A DNA stretch of 16,673 bases from an uncultured Eubacteriaceae bacterium (lineage in GTDB: Bacteria > Bacillota > Clostridia > Lachnospirales > Lachnospiraceae), in NCBI GenBank assembly GCA_945938055.1, contig CAMEUH010000027.1, positions 1 to 16,673 on the forward strand. The letters are read 5' to 3'. The notes under the pieces were generated by a model. It was not told the DNA's origin, made no database searches, and saw only the letters and a program-made list of their open reading frames with translations. The position numbers and the translations under genes were made by a program. Shown one piece after another: positions 1 to 7,308 of this stretch; position 1 is the stretch's first letter, and the number at the start of each line of letters is the position of its first letter.

Positions 1-1047
1 AACAAAGAACCGGAACTTCTTCCATATGCATGTCTCGGTGTGGCATTTGCATCCATTTTATATTTTATTCTTGCCGCGCTCATTAAGACTTTTGGAATGA
101 AAAAAATTCTCAGATTCTTTCCACCGGTTGTAACCGGTCCCATTATTATTTCCATCGGTCTGACACTTTCCCAGTCTGCCGTTGATAATTGCAGCCAGAA
201 CTGGTTTATTGCTCTGATTGCGATTCTGATTGTAGTCATCTGTAATATCTGGGGAAAAGGTATGGTAAAAATCATCCCAATTATGCTGGGTGCCATTGCA
301 TCTTATCTTTGTGCCATCTTTTTAAATGAAGTAAACTTTGAAGCAATCAGCAGTGCTCCGCTTATCGGTCTTCCATTCCATTTTGAAGATACGGTTTTTT
401 CCATTTTCAAGGCACCGGATACTTCTCTCATTATTACTGCAATCATTACCATCATGCCGATTGCCATCGCTACCATGATGGAACATATCGGTGATATTGC
501 TGCCATCTCTTCTACCGTAGGACAAAACTATTTTGAAGACCCGGGACTTCACAGAACACTTCTCGGAGATGGTCTTGCCACCCTTTTTGCTTCTCTCTTT
601 GGAGCACCAGCCAACACAACGTACGGCGAAAATACCGGTGTATTAACCCTTTCCAGAGTCTATGATCCTCTGGTAATCCGGATTGCTGCACTTCTTGCAA
701 TCTTATTTTCCTTCTCACCAAAATTTGCCGCCATTATCAGTGCCATGCCGGCAGCAACCTGTGGTGGAATTTCCATCGTACTGTACGGAATGATTTCCGC
801 AGTCGGTGTTCGAAATGTAGTGGAAAACAAAGTGGATTTCAGTCAGAGCAGAAACATTATCATTGCTGCCCTGATACTGGTTTTATCCATTGGTATCAAA
901 TATAGTGCCGCAGGTGCCATTATCTTTACCGTTGGCAAAATCACCATCAGCTTAAGCGGTCTTGCAGTTGGCGCTTTAGTCGGCATCATTCTGAATGCCA
1001 TTCTTCCAGAAAACAATAACGAATCGGAGGTTTCAAATCATGAATGA
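1..1047 (+). CDS. uraA: Uracil/xanthine permease (NCS2 family), 5' end missing
   Basis: Integral membrane nucleobase:cation symporter of the NCS2 family that imports uracil, matching the uracil phosphoribosyltransferase gene that follows. The reading frame is open from base 1, so about 348 residues are visible. The family is usually about 420-430 residues, so roughly 80 N-terminal residues lie outside the window. Visible hallmarks are the MMEHIGDI segment followed by DPGLHRTLLGDGLAT, and the family signature FGAPANTTYGENTGV. The glutamates in the MEH and YGEN motifs correspond to the uracil-contacting glutamates of E. coli UraA. Several long hydrophobic helices follow, and the protein ends in a polar NNNESEVSNHE tail. 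The last 8 bases overlap upp, so the two are translationally coupled. Xanthine or another nucleobase is possible as substrate, but upp next door makes uracil by far the best guess. Confidence 0.93.
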   Translation, partial: NKEPELLPYACLGVAFASILYFILAALIKTFGMKKILRFFPPVVTGPIIISIGLTLSQSAVDNCSQNWFIALIAILIVVICNIWGKGMVKIIPIMLGAIASYLCAIFLNEVNFEAISSAPLIGLPFHFEDTVFSIFKAPDTSLIITAIITIMPIAIATMMEHIGDIAAISSTVGQNYFEDPGLHRTLLGDGLATLFASLFGAPANTTYGENTGVLTLSRVYDPLVIRIAALLAILFSFSPKFAAIISAMPAATCGGISIVLYGMISAVGVRNVVENKVDFSQSRNIIIAALILVLSIGIKYSAAGAIIFTVGKITISLSGLAVGALVGIILNAILPENNNESEVSNHE

Positions 1048-1684
1048 TAATAACATGCAAAATGTAACTGTATTGAATCACCCGCTGCTTCAACACAAAA
1101 TTTCCAAATTAAGGGATGAATCCACCGGAACAAATGAATTCCGCAAACTTGTGGAAGAAATTGCCGTTCTGATGGGGTATGAGGCTTTACGCGATCTTCC
1201 TGTGGAAGATGTGGAGGTAAAGACCCCGATTGAAACCTGCATGACTCCCATGATTGCAGGAAAGAAACTTGCCGTCGTTCCAATTCTGCGTGCTGGTCTT
1301 GGAATGGTAAACGGAATTCTGACTCTGGTTCCAACTGCCAAGGTCGGACACATTGGTCTCTATCGTGACGAAGAAACCCACGAGCCTCAGGAATACTACT
1401 GCAAACTGCCTCATCCCATTGACCAGCGTACCATCGTTGTTGTGGATCCAATGCTGGCAACCGGTGGTTCTGCCGTTGCTGCTGTTGATTTCATTAAGGC
1501 ACGGGGTGGTAAAAACATTAAATTCATGTGCATCATTGCTGCACCGGACGGCATCAAGCGTCTGATGGAAGCCCATCCTGACATCCAGCTCTACGTTGGA
1601 CACATTGACCGCTGTCTCAATGAAAACGCCTACATCTGCCCAGGTCTTGGCGATGCCGGCGACCGTATCTTTGGAACAAAGTAA
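1040..1684 (+). CDS. upp: Uracil phosphoribosyltransferase
   Basis: Cytosolic salvage enzyme that converts uracil and PRPP to UMP and pyrophosphate. The protein is 214 residues, close to the usual 208-210. The PRPP-binding motif DPMLATGGSA is present. So are the Upp-specific RDEETHEPQEYYCKLP segment and the C-terminal uracil-binding region around YICPGLGDAGDR. The ATG at 1040 was chosen because a GGAGG ribosome binding site lies at 1026-1030 with a 9-base spacer; an in-frame ATG at 1055 also exists. An upstream in-frame start at 995 lies inside the permease gene with no such site. The start overlaps the end of the permease gene by 8 bases, giving a permease-upp operon closed by the hairpin at 1701-1748. 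Confidence 0.97.
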   Translation: MNDNNMQNVTVLNHPLLQHKISKLRDESTGTNEFRKLVEEIAVLMGYEALRDLPVEDVEVKTPIETCMTPMIAGKKLAVVPILRAGLGMVNGILTLVPTAKVGHIGLYRDEETHEPQEYYCKLPHPIDQRTIVVVDPMLATGGSAVAAVDFIKARGGKNIKFMCIIAAPDGIKRLMEAHPDIQLYVGHIDRCLNENAYICPGLGDAGDRIFGTK

Positions 1685-1700
1685 AAAAGTTCTCATCAAA

Positions 1701-1748
1701 AAAGCCATGTACCTTCTTTCCCAAAAGGAATTTCCGGTACATGGCTTT
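1701..1748. terminator. Bidirectional intrinsic terminator between upp and the spoVA cluster
   Basis: A perfect 13-bp inverted repeat, AAAGCCATGTACC (1701-1713) and GGTACATGGCTTT (1736-1748), with a 22-base loop. A run of six A on the plus strand (1698-1703) gives a U tract for minus-strand transcripts. On the plus strand the tail is GCUUUGUUAUUUA, weaker but still U-rich. It lies 17 bases after the upp stop and 6 bases from the stop of the converging 62-residue gene, so it probably serves both. Confidence 0.88.
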
Positions 1749-1753
1749 GTTAT

Positions 1754-1942
1754 TTATAATGGAAAATTTCCCAGTTTTTCAATCAACTGATTCACTTCTT
1801 CCTTGCTTTTAACCTGACGTGCTTCCTCCACAATTTTGTGGCGCTCCTCATCCGTCATGCTGGCAAATGCATTCATCGCCTTAATATCATTTACCATGGA
1901 TAAAGTAAATCCAAGCGGCATGTCATCCATATCATGTTCCAT
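1754..1942 (-). CDS. Small 62-residue protein of unknown function at the end of the spoVA cluster
   Basis: I do not recognise this protein with certainty. It starts with an acidic, Met-rich tail (MEHDMDDMPLG), then a segment likely to form two or three amphipathic helices (SMVNDIKAMNAFASMTDEERHKIVEEARQVKSKEEVNQLIEKLG). It has no cysteine, no transmembrane segment and no signal peptide. The sequence IKAMNAFASMTDEERHKIV...SKEEVNQLIEKL resembles a short helical domain found in small clostridial proteins of unknown role; this is recalled, not searched. A very strong ribosome binding site (AGGAGG, 7 bases before the ATG) and the 18-base gap after spoVAC argue that it is real and co-transcribed with spoVA. 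That would place its expression in the forespore, which is inference from position only. Confidence 0.75.
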   Translation of the reverse strand: MEHDMDDMPLGFTLSMVNDIKAMNAFASMTDEERHKIVEEARQVKSKEEVNQLIEKLGNFPL

Positions 1943-1960
1943 TTTGAATCCTCCTCTCCC

Positions 1961-2434
1961 TTACCATACTCCCAGCAGTCCGCCGGCCCAGTATATCACT
2001 CCCAGAAGCCAGCTGGTAAAAATTCCATATAGAATCACCGGTCCAGCAATGCTAAATATTCTTGCTCCGACACCAAAGACCCATCCTTCTTTCTTAAATT
2101 CCATGGCGGGTGCACAAACACTGTTGGCAAAACCGGTAATAGGAACCAGAGCACCTGCCCCACCCCATTTGGCAATATACGGATACACATTCAGACAGGT
2201 CAGAATAACACTTAACAAAATCAGAATCACCGTATTCCAGAGTCCCGCTGTTTCTTTATCCATTCCGGTCTGCATCAGCCCATTGATAATCATCTGACCC
2301 ACGGTACAAATAATTCCTCCGGTAAGAAATGCCTTCAGACAATTTAGTCCGCAGCTATGCTTAGGCGTTACCTTTTTGACATAATCGTTATATTTTTTAT
2401 TCCGTTCTTTTTCCAATGCATTTTCCTGCTCCAC
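1961..2434 (-). CDS. spoVAC: Stage V sporulation protein AC
   Basis: Membrane protein of the SpoVA system. SpoVAC has been described as a mechanosensitive channel involved in dipicolinic acid release during germination, and SpoVA proteins are needed for its uptake into the forespore. The protein has 157 residues, about the family length (about 150). The N-terminal cytosolic stretch ends in KVTPKHSCGLNCLKAFLTGG, followed by four or so hydrophobic helices. The conserved AKWGGAGALVPITGFANSVC and EFKKEGWVFGVGARIFSIAGPV segments are clear. The start is a GTG at 2434-2432 preceded by an AGGAGGG site. It lies 18 bases after spoVAB and 18 bases before the 62-residue gene. No spoVAD or spoVAE follows, unlike the classic Bacillus operon. 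Confidence 0.95.
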   Translation of the reverse strand: MEQENALEKERNKKYNDYVKKVTPKHSCGLNCLKAFLTGGIICTVGQMIINGLMQTGMDKETAGLWNTVILILLSVILTCLNVYPYIAKWGGAGALVPITGFANSVCAPAMEFKKEGWVFGVGARIFSIAGPVILYGIFTSWLLGVIYWAGGLLGVW

Positions 2435-2452
2435 GATAAACCCTCCTTATAA

Positions 2453-2890
2453 TCAACTTCCCAGATAAAATGAAAAGAAATATATCAATCCTCCGATTCC
2501 TTTTCCAAGCGCCATCATCAAAATCACATAACCAAAACCTCCCGTGATTTTGGAACGCATGATAAAGACCGGAATGGTCTTAATGATTTCTGCCAGGGCG
2601 ATTGCAAGACAGCCTGCATAAATTCCGCCCACAAATCCAAAAATAATAAGAGCTGTTATTCCAAAAGGTACTTTTATGTCAAATACGAATAAAATATTGC
2701 CAATGGCACCTCCCCAGAGAACACACTCCTCATACAGAAGAATGTTTCCCGCTGTATGGGTATCCTGAGCAATCCGGTTAATGATTCCCAGAGTCGTAAT
2801 TAATGCATACATTCCTCCGGCAACTAAAACACCCCCGGCAATGCCAATCACCCAGAGTAATGCATCAAAAGCAATCGTACTAAGAAACAT
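2453..2890 (-). CDS. spoVAB: Stage V sporulation protein AB
   Basis: Small polytopic inner-membrane protein of the SpoVA dipicolinic acid transport complex. It has 145 residues, consisting almost entirely of hydrophobic helices (IAFDALLWVIGIAGGVLVAGG at the start, GKGIGGLIYFFSFYLGS at the end). The conserved polar patch IAQDTHTAGNILLYEECVLWGG lies in the middle. The ATG at 2890 was chosen over upstream in-frame ATGs because AAGGAGGA sits about 6 bases ahead of it and the hydrophobic family start MFLSTIAFDALL follows. The gene overlaps the 3' end of spoVAA by 11 bases, indicating translational coupling. Confidence 0.92.
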   Translation of the reverse strand: MFLSTIAFDALLWVIGIAGGVLVAGGMYALITTLGIINRIAQDTHTAGNILLYEECVLWGGAIGNILFVFDIKVPFGITALIIFGFVGGIYAGCLAIALAEIIKTIPVFIMRSKITGGFGYVILMMALGKGIGGLIYFFSFYLGS

Positions 2891-3500
2891 CAAATTCCTC
2901 CTTCTGTCTGGAGGCACGTTCCACAACTGCATTATCCACATCTGTTTCATAGCTTCTCATCTGAACCTCAACCGGAGTTGGTGTGTCACTCAGCTTCTTT
3001 CCTGCAAAATGATTATAAAAAACACCAATTCCAAACGTCAGTCCAATACTATAAGAAAGCTCCAGAATTCCGTTACCCTCTCCATTTAATACCAGGCTGT
3101 AAACTTTATCAAAAAGTTCAAGAACTCCCACATCATTGTTATAAGCCATAATGGTAAACATACTTCCTATTAATACAATGACACAGGTTGCCCAGACCTT
3201 AGCCATATAAAGAAATCCTTTTTTAGGCGTTTTTTCCCGATATTCAATAATAAAATCCGTCTCCCCGATATTGTTCACTTCCACATTATTACATTCCTTC
3301 GTAATGCGCTCAATGACATCCAGAACAGAAAACACATATGTTTTCTTCTTCACATCCGGTATGCTCAGAAGATTTATGGCACGTACCCTTGCCTGAATTC
3401 TCTTATCCTCACAAAAAACAGAGGCAACATCTCCTACTACTACCTTCCTCTGATAAACCATGGAATTTCTTTCAAATTTTATATAGATGGTTTCTGACAT
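2880..3500 (-). CDS. spoVAA: Stage V sporulation protein AA
   Basis: First gene of the spoVA cluster. The protein has 206 residues, the usual SpoVAA length: an N-terminal soluble region (about residues 1-90, starting MSETIYIKFERN) and two membrane segments near the C-terminus (VWATCVIVLIGSMFTIMAY and LSYSIGLTFGIGVFY). It ends in a polar tail. The soluble domain is thought to face the cytosol and help couple the SpoVA channel; exact function is unsettled. The ATG at 3500 was chosen over an upstream in-frame start at 3518 because GGAGG is correctly placed (7-base spacer). The 71-base gap to the dehydrogenase gene should hold a forespore (sigma-G) promoter, but I could not identify one convincingly. 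Confidence 0.9.
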   Translation of the reverse strand: MSETIYIKFERNSMVYQRKVVVGDVASVFCEDKRIQARVRAINLLSIPDVKKKTYVFSVLDVIERITKECNNVEVNNIGETDFIIEYREKTPKKGFLYMAKVWATCVIVLIGSMFTIMAYNNDVGVLELFDKVYSLVLNGEGNGILELSYSIGLTFGIGVFYNHFAGKKLSDTPTPVEVQMRSYETDVDNAVVERASRQKEEFDVS

Positions 3501-3571
3501 AAAAAAACCTCCATTCACAACTTAATACTATTGTTGCAAATAAAGGTATTCCTATTCTGGAAATTTTTTCA

Positions 3572-4522
3572 TCAAGACAAAATAAGATTTTGAAGCTTTT
3601 CATTTCGAAGATAACGTTTTAGATTTTCCCGGCAGATTTCCCAGATTTTATCTTCCGTGGCTTTATCATGTCCAAAACTTGGTCCCGCAATATGTGGTGT
3701 AATCATTACATTTTCCATGTCCCATAAAGAGTTTTCAAAAGGCAGAGGCTCTGTCTTTGTTACATCCAGAACTGCCCCCAGAAGATGTCCCTTCCTTAAC
3801 GTCCTTTCCAGTGCTCCTGGTTCCACCAGGTTTCCTCTTCCCACATTAACAAATAATGCATCCTTCTTCATGGTGCCAAAGCGTTCATCATTCATGATTC
3901 CTGCCGTTTTTGCATTATTAGGAAGACATCCTACAACAATATCCGCCTTTTGAAGTTCCTCATTCAGTTCATCCATGACATGAATTTCATCAAAATGCTC
4001 TGCTCTTTTCCGGGTTCTGCGGATTCCGGATACAACCGCGCCAAACGCTTTAAAACGCTTTGCTGTTTCTGTTCCGATATTGCCTGTACCAAGAATCAAA
4101 ACTCTTTTTCCGCAAATGCACCGTTCACTTCCCATGTCTTTCCACACATGTTTCTCCATGTTCTTCCAATACTGCGGAAAGCGTCGGTACATTGTCAGTA
4201 CTGCTCCTATCACATATTCCGAAATCACCACGCCAAAAGCTCCTGTTGCATTCGTCAAAAGAACATTTTCCGGAAATCCCGGATAATTCGTATACTTATC
4301 CGTACCTGCCCAGGTCATCTGTACCCACTTTAGCATTGGAGCATTCTGAATCCATTCCATTTCCGGTTCACCAATGATAATCTCTGACCGCATGACTTTT
4401 TCTTTCTGTATCTCTTTCTCGTCATCACATGCATAAGTAATATGATAGTCCTTTTGAAAATTCTGCTCCAGTTTTCTTTTTTGTTCCTCATCACAAGGTA
4501 CCAGTATCAGTAATTCCCTCAT
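3572..4522 (-). CDS. D-isomer 2-hydroxyacid dehydrogenase
   Basis: Cytosolic NAD(P)-dependent oxidoreductase that interconverts 2-keto acids and D-2-hydroxy acids. At 316 residues it has the normal length. The nucleotide-binding motif GTGNIG is at 145-150. The catalytic triad is present: R229 in NVGRG, E258 in TKTEP and H277 in TPHIAG. The residues after the second beta strand are SGIRRTRKR; arginines here usually indicate NADP(H) preference. The N-terminal half (WVQMTWAGTDKY) resembles the GhrA/phosphoglycerate-dehydrogenase-like branch rather than D-lactate dehydrogenase; the true substrate (glyoxylate, hydroxypyruvate or other) cannot be decided. The start at 4522 has a purine-rich GGAAGAGAAAGG region upstream. 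It lies only about 30 bases after the yajC hairpin and no clear promoter of its own is visible. Confidence 0.92.
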   Translation of the reverse strand: MRELLILVPCDEEQKRKLEQNFQKDYHITYACDDEKEIQKEKVMRSEIIIGEPEMEWIQNAPMLKWVQMTWAGTDKYTNYPGFPENVLLTNATGAFGVVISEYVIGAVLTMYRRFPQYWKNMEKHVWKDMGSERCICGKRVLILGTGNIGTETAKRFKAFGAVVSGIRRTRKRAEHFDEIHVMDELNEELQKADIVVGCLPNNAKTAGIMNDERFGTMKKDALFVNVGRGNLVEPGALERTLRKGHLLGAVLDVTKTEPLPFENSLWDMENVMITPHIAGPSFGHDKATEDKIWEICRENLKRYLRNEKLQNLILS

Positions 4523-4552
4523 GCCTTTCTCTTCCTTTCCGTGAAAAGAAAA

Positions 4553-4591
4553 GCGTTATGCCGTCCGCCACAATGCGGCAACGCATAACGC
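4553..4591 (-). terminator. Intrinsic terminator after yajC
   Basis: Inverted repeat GCGTTATGC / GCATAACGC (9 bp) with an inner CCGC/GCGG stem (4565-4568 with 4575-4578). In the minus direction it is followed by TTTTCTTTT, an excellent U tract. The plus-direction tail (CTTTGTTTTCGTTT) is also T-rich. It lies 37 bases after the yajC stop and ends about 30 bases before the dehydrogenase start, so it could act as a full terminator or as an attenuator with read-through. Confidence 0.88.
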
Positions 4592-4628
4592 CTTTGTTTT
4601 CGTTTCTGATTTCTTCTTGATATTTCTT

Positions 4629-4946
4629 TTACTGTGCCTTTTCTACTTCAATAATGGCTTCCTTCTTCATCGGAATTCTGCAATTCTTATTATTACCAAA
4701 TTCCACGATAACCGTATCATCCGTAATATCAATCACTGTTCCATAAAAGCCGCTACTTGTCAGGATATAATCTCCATTCTCCAAGGAAGACATGAGTTCT
4801 TCCTGCTTCTTCTGCTGCTTTTTCTGTGGACGGATTGCCAGAAAATACATCATTGCAATAATAAATACCACATAAATTACAATTGTCATAATCATGGAGC
4901 CTGCTCCGCCATTTGCTGCTACTGCTCCTTCTGTTAATAATATCAT
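4629..4946 (-). CDS. yajC: Preprotein translocase subunit YajC
   Basis: Small single-pass membrane protein associated with the SecDF/SecYEG translocase. It has 105 residues: a short N-terminus, one membrane helix (about 18-38, MIMTIVIYVVFIIAMMYFL), then the signature AIRPQKKQQKKQEELM. A small soluble domain follows with the conserved GDYILTSSGFYGTVIDITDDTVIVEFG. The ATG at 4946 was chosen because TAGGAGGAAA sits directly upstream; a start at 4967 would lie ahead of that ribosome binding site. It follows tgt, the classic tgt-yajC arrangement, but secDF does not follow. It has a promoter of its own at 4999-5028. Confidence 0.95.
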   Translation of the reverse strand: MILLTEGAVAANGGAGSMIMTIVIYVVFIIAMMYFLAIRPQKKQQKKQEELMSSLENGDYILTSSGFYGTVIDITDDTVIVEFGNNKNCRIPMKKEAIIEVEKAQ

Positions 4947-4998
4947 GTTTTTTCCTCCTAAACTCATGGTTATTCATAAAACAACCACATTACAATAT

Positions 4999-5028
4999 AC
5001 TATACCATTTCTTCCTGTCATCTGGCAA
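4999..5028 (-). promoter_or_regulatory. Predicted sigma-A-type promoter for yajC
   Basis: On the minus strand, -35 TTGCCA (5028-5023, 5/6 to consensus) and -10 TATAGT (5004-4999, 5/6) are separated by 18 bases and lie in the gap between tgt and yajC. The predicted start of transcription, near 4992, gives a leader of about 45 bases. The upstream edge overlaps a perfect 16-bp palindrome (5027-5042). Confidence 0.6.
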
Positions 5029-5042
5029 TACAATATTGTATT
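5027..5042. repeat. Perfect 16-bp palindrome AATACAATATTGTATT
   Basis: Self-complementary over all 16 bases. It overlaps the tgt stop codon (5041-5043) and the upstream edge of the yajC -35 box. It could be an operator for a dimeric regulator, or a chance AT-rich palindrome; it is too weak and lacks the U tract needed for a terminator. Confidence 0.5.
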
Positions 5043-6168
5043 AAAATTGTCTTAAATCATCCAGACGCTGTCTCTTAAATTCCGCATACCTTCCCTCATC
5101 AATGGCTTCCCGGATTTCTTCCATCAGATGATTATAAAAATACAGGTTATGCAGTACGCAAAGTCGCATTCCCAGCATTTCCTTTGCCTTAAGCAAATGC
5201 CTTACATAAGCTCTGGAGTACGTTCTGCACGTCGGACACTGACAACCTTTTTCGATTGGTTCACTATCGGTTTCATATTTTGCATTAAAAAGATTCAGTT
5301 TTCCATATCTTGTATAAACATGTCCATGACGACCATTTCGTGACGGATACACGCAGTCAAAGAAATCCACTCCACGGTCAACCGCCTCAAGAATATTTGC
5401 AGGCGTTCCGACACCCATAAGATACGTCGGTTTGTTCTGTGGAAGATACGGAACTGTTTCATCCAGAATACGATACATCTCCTCATGGGACTCGCCTACC
5501 GCAAGACCACCCAGCGCATAGCCATCCAGTTCCATTTCCGTAATTCTTTTTGCATGTTCAATCCGGATATCCTCAAACGTGCCACCCTGATTAATCCCAA
5601 AAAGCATCTGGTTTTTATTAATGGTATCTTCCAGGGAATTCAGACGTTTCATTTCATCCTTGCACCGCCTTAACCATCTTGTGGTTCTGTCCACGGAATT
5701 CTGCATGTATTCCCTGGTTGCAGGATGAGGCGGGCACTCGTCAAATGCCATTGCAATGGTGGAAGCAAGATTGGACTGAATCTGCATGCTCTCTTCCGGT
5801 CCCATGAAAATCTTCTTTCCGTCAATATGGGAATTAAAATAAACGCCCTCTTCCTTAATCTTTCTGAGCCCTGTCAGTGAAAACACCTGAAATCCACCGG
5901 AATCCGTCAAAATCGGCTTATCCCATACCATGAATTTATGAAGTCCACCCATCTGTTTTACAATCTGATCACCCGGTCTGACATGCAGATGATACGTATT
6001 CGAAAGTTCCACCTGGGTCCCTATCTCCTGCAAATCCATTGTGGATACCGCACCCTTAATTGCTGCAATAGTTCCTACATTCATGAATACCGGTGTTTCA
6101 ATCGTCCCATGGACCGTATGAAACCTTCCTCTCTTTGCTCGTCCGTCTAATTTTAATAATTCATACAT
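5041..6168 (-). CDS. tgt: tRNA-guanine transglycosylase (queuosine biosynthesis)
   Basis: Cytosolic enzyme that exchanges guanine 34 of GUN-anticodon tRNAs for preQ1, the committed base-exchange step of queuosine formation. It has 375 residues, the standard bacterial length. The general acid/base aspartate is D89 in TDSGGFQVFSL. The nucleophile is D271 in FDCVYPSRNGRHGH. The base-recognition loop GGLAVGES is at 220-227. The zinc site is C309, C311, C314 (CQCPTC) and H340 (VLHNLYFYNHLM). The ATG at 6168 follows AGGAAAG. It lies 28 bases downstream of aroC and so probably shares that transcript. Confidence 0.97.
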   Translation of the reverse strand: MYELLKLDGRAKRGRFHTVHGTIETPVFMNVGTIAAIKGAVSTMDLQEIGTQVELSNTYHLHVRPGDQIVKQMGGLHKFMVWDKPILTDSGGFQVFSLTGLRKIKEEGVYFNSHIDGKKIFMGPEESMQIQSNLASTIAMAFDECPPHPATREYMQNSVDRTTRWLRRCKDEMKRLNSLEDTINKNQMLFGINQGGTFEDIRIEHAKRITEMELDGYALGGLAVGESHEEMYRILDETVPYLPQNKPTYLMGVGTPANILEAVDRGVDFFDCVYPSRNGRHGHVYTRYGKLNLFNAKYETDSEPIEKGCQCPTCRTYSRAYVRHLLKAKEMLGMRLCVLHNLYFYNHLMEEIREAIDEGRYAEFKRQRLDDLRQF

Positions 6169-6196
6169 GAATCTTTCCTAACCTGTTTTCCTTTAC

Positions 6197-7297
6197 TTAT
6201 TTCTTATAAAAATCCACAATGCTGTCTACTCTTGCCGTCATGTTTGCCATTAATGCATCCACCAGCACAAGTGCTGTCATGGCTTCTACCACAACGACTG
6301 CACGCGGAACAATCATCGGATCATGCCGTCCCTTAATGGATACGTCAATCTCCTCGCCGGACTGGTTTACGGTCTTTTGTGATGCTGCAATGGATGGTGT
6401 CGGCTTAACTGCCGCACGAAGCACAATATTGCTTCCATCACTGATTCCCCCAAGGATTCCGCCCGCATGATTGGTTTCCTTGACAACCTTTCCGCTTTCC
6501 ATGCGGAATGCATCATTATTTTCAAATCCTGTAGCCTTTGCTGTCGCAAATCCGGAACCAATTTCAAAACCCTTTACGGCTCCAATGGACATAACTGCCT
6601 TTGCAAGATTCGCATCCAGTTTCTCAAAGCACGGGTCACCTGCGCCAACAGGCATCCCCTGAACCACACATTCAATGATACCACCCATGGAATCCATCTG
6701 TGCCATCTTTTCCTTTGCATATTCTGCAACCTTCTGGGCCGCCTGTGCATCCGGTATGTAAAAAGGATTCTCACTGCACTGAGCCAGATCCATCTTATCC
6801 ATGTCAGCCTCAACCGGTCCGATTGCCCTAGAATAGGCATTTACACTTATTCCCATCATGGAAAGCATCTTGATTGCAATGGCCCCTGCCGCTACTCTTC
6901 CAATAGTTTCTCTTCCTGAGGAACGACCTCCGCCGCGGTAATCACGGAATCCATACTTCATGTCATAAGTATAATCTGCGTGTCCCGGACGATAATAAGA
7001 CGCAATCTCAGAATAATCTGCCGAACGTTGTGTTTTATTAAAAACCACCATGGAAATCGGTGTTCCTGTCGTCTTTCCCTCAAAAACGCCGGAAAGAATC
7101 TCTACCTCATCCTCTTCTTTTCTCTGAGTTGTATAGCGTGACTGTCCCGGCTTTCTCCGGTCCAGGAACTTCTGAATATCCTCTTCACAAAGCGGAATGC
7201 CTGCCGGACACCCATCCACCACAACACCAATTCCCTTTCCATGAGACTCTCCCCATGTGGTTATTTTAAAAATATTGCCAAATGTTGATCCTGCCAT
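6197..7297 (-). CDS. aroC: Chorismate synthase
   Basis: Last step of the shikimate pathway: converts 5-enolpyruvylshikimate-3-phosphate to chorismate with reduced FMN as cofactor. It has 366 residues. Signatures in order: WGESHG (15-20), RRKPGQSRYTTQRKE (48-62), RPGHADYT (103-110), and RDYRGGGRSSGRET (118-131), the phosphate-binding and FMN-binding loops. Near the C-terminus is the GRHDPMIVPRAVVVVEAM region with the conserved RHDP. The ATG at 7297 has AAGGAGAG just upstream. The start lies 11 bases after the acetyltransferase stop. No other aromatic amino acid genes are nearby. Confidence 0.98.
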   Translation of the reverse strand: MAGSTFGNIFKITTWGESHGKGIGVVVDGCPAGIPLCEEDIQKFLDRRKPGQSRYTTQRKEEDEVEILSGVFEGKTTGTPISMVVFNKTQRSADYSEIASYYRPGHADYTYDMKYGFRDYRGGGRSSGRETIGRVAAGAIAIKMLSMMGISVNAYSRAIGPVEADMDKMDLAQCSENPFYIPDAQAAQKVAEYAKEKMAQMDSMGGIIECVVQGMPVGAGDPCFEKLDANLAKAVMSIGAVKGFEIGSGFATAKATGFENNDAFRMESGKVVKETNHAGGILGGISDGSNIVLRAAVKPTPSIAASQKTVNQSGEEIDVSIKGRHDPMIVPRAVVVVEAMTALVLVDALMANMTARVDSIVDFYKK

Positions 7298-7308
7298 TTA
7301 CTCTCTCC

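Noticed and set aside
1187..1708. Minus-strand open frame of 173 codons opposite upp
   Set aside because: Antisense to a well conserved enzyme gene and running through the terminator side; no motif.
1836..2297. Plus-strand open frame of 153 codons opposite spoVAC and the 62-residue gene
   Set aside because: Shadow of spoVAC; it is Pro/Thr/Ile-rich with no family resemblance, and the minus-strand genes have strong ribosome binding sites.
3501..3571. Possible sigma-G promoter upstream of spoVAA (GAATA and AATAGTA elements)
   Set aside because: The spacings available (about 14 or 20 bases) do not fit the usual 17-18, and the -10 element matches only 5 of 7, so I did not annotate it.
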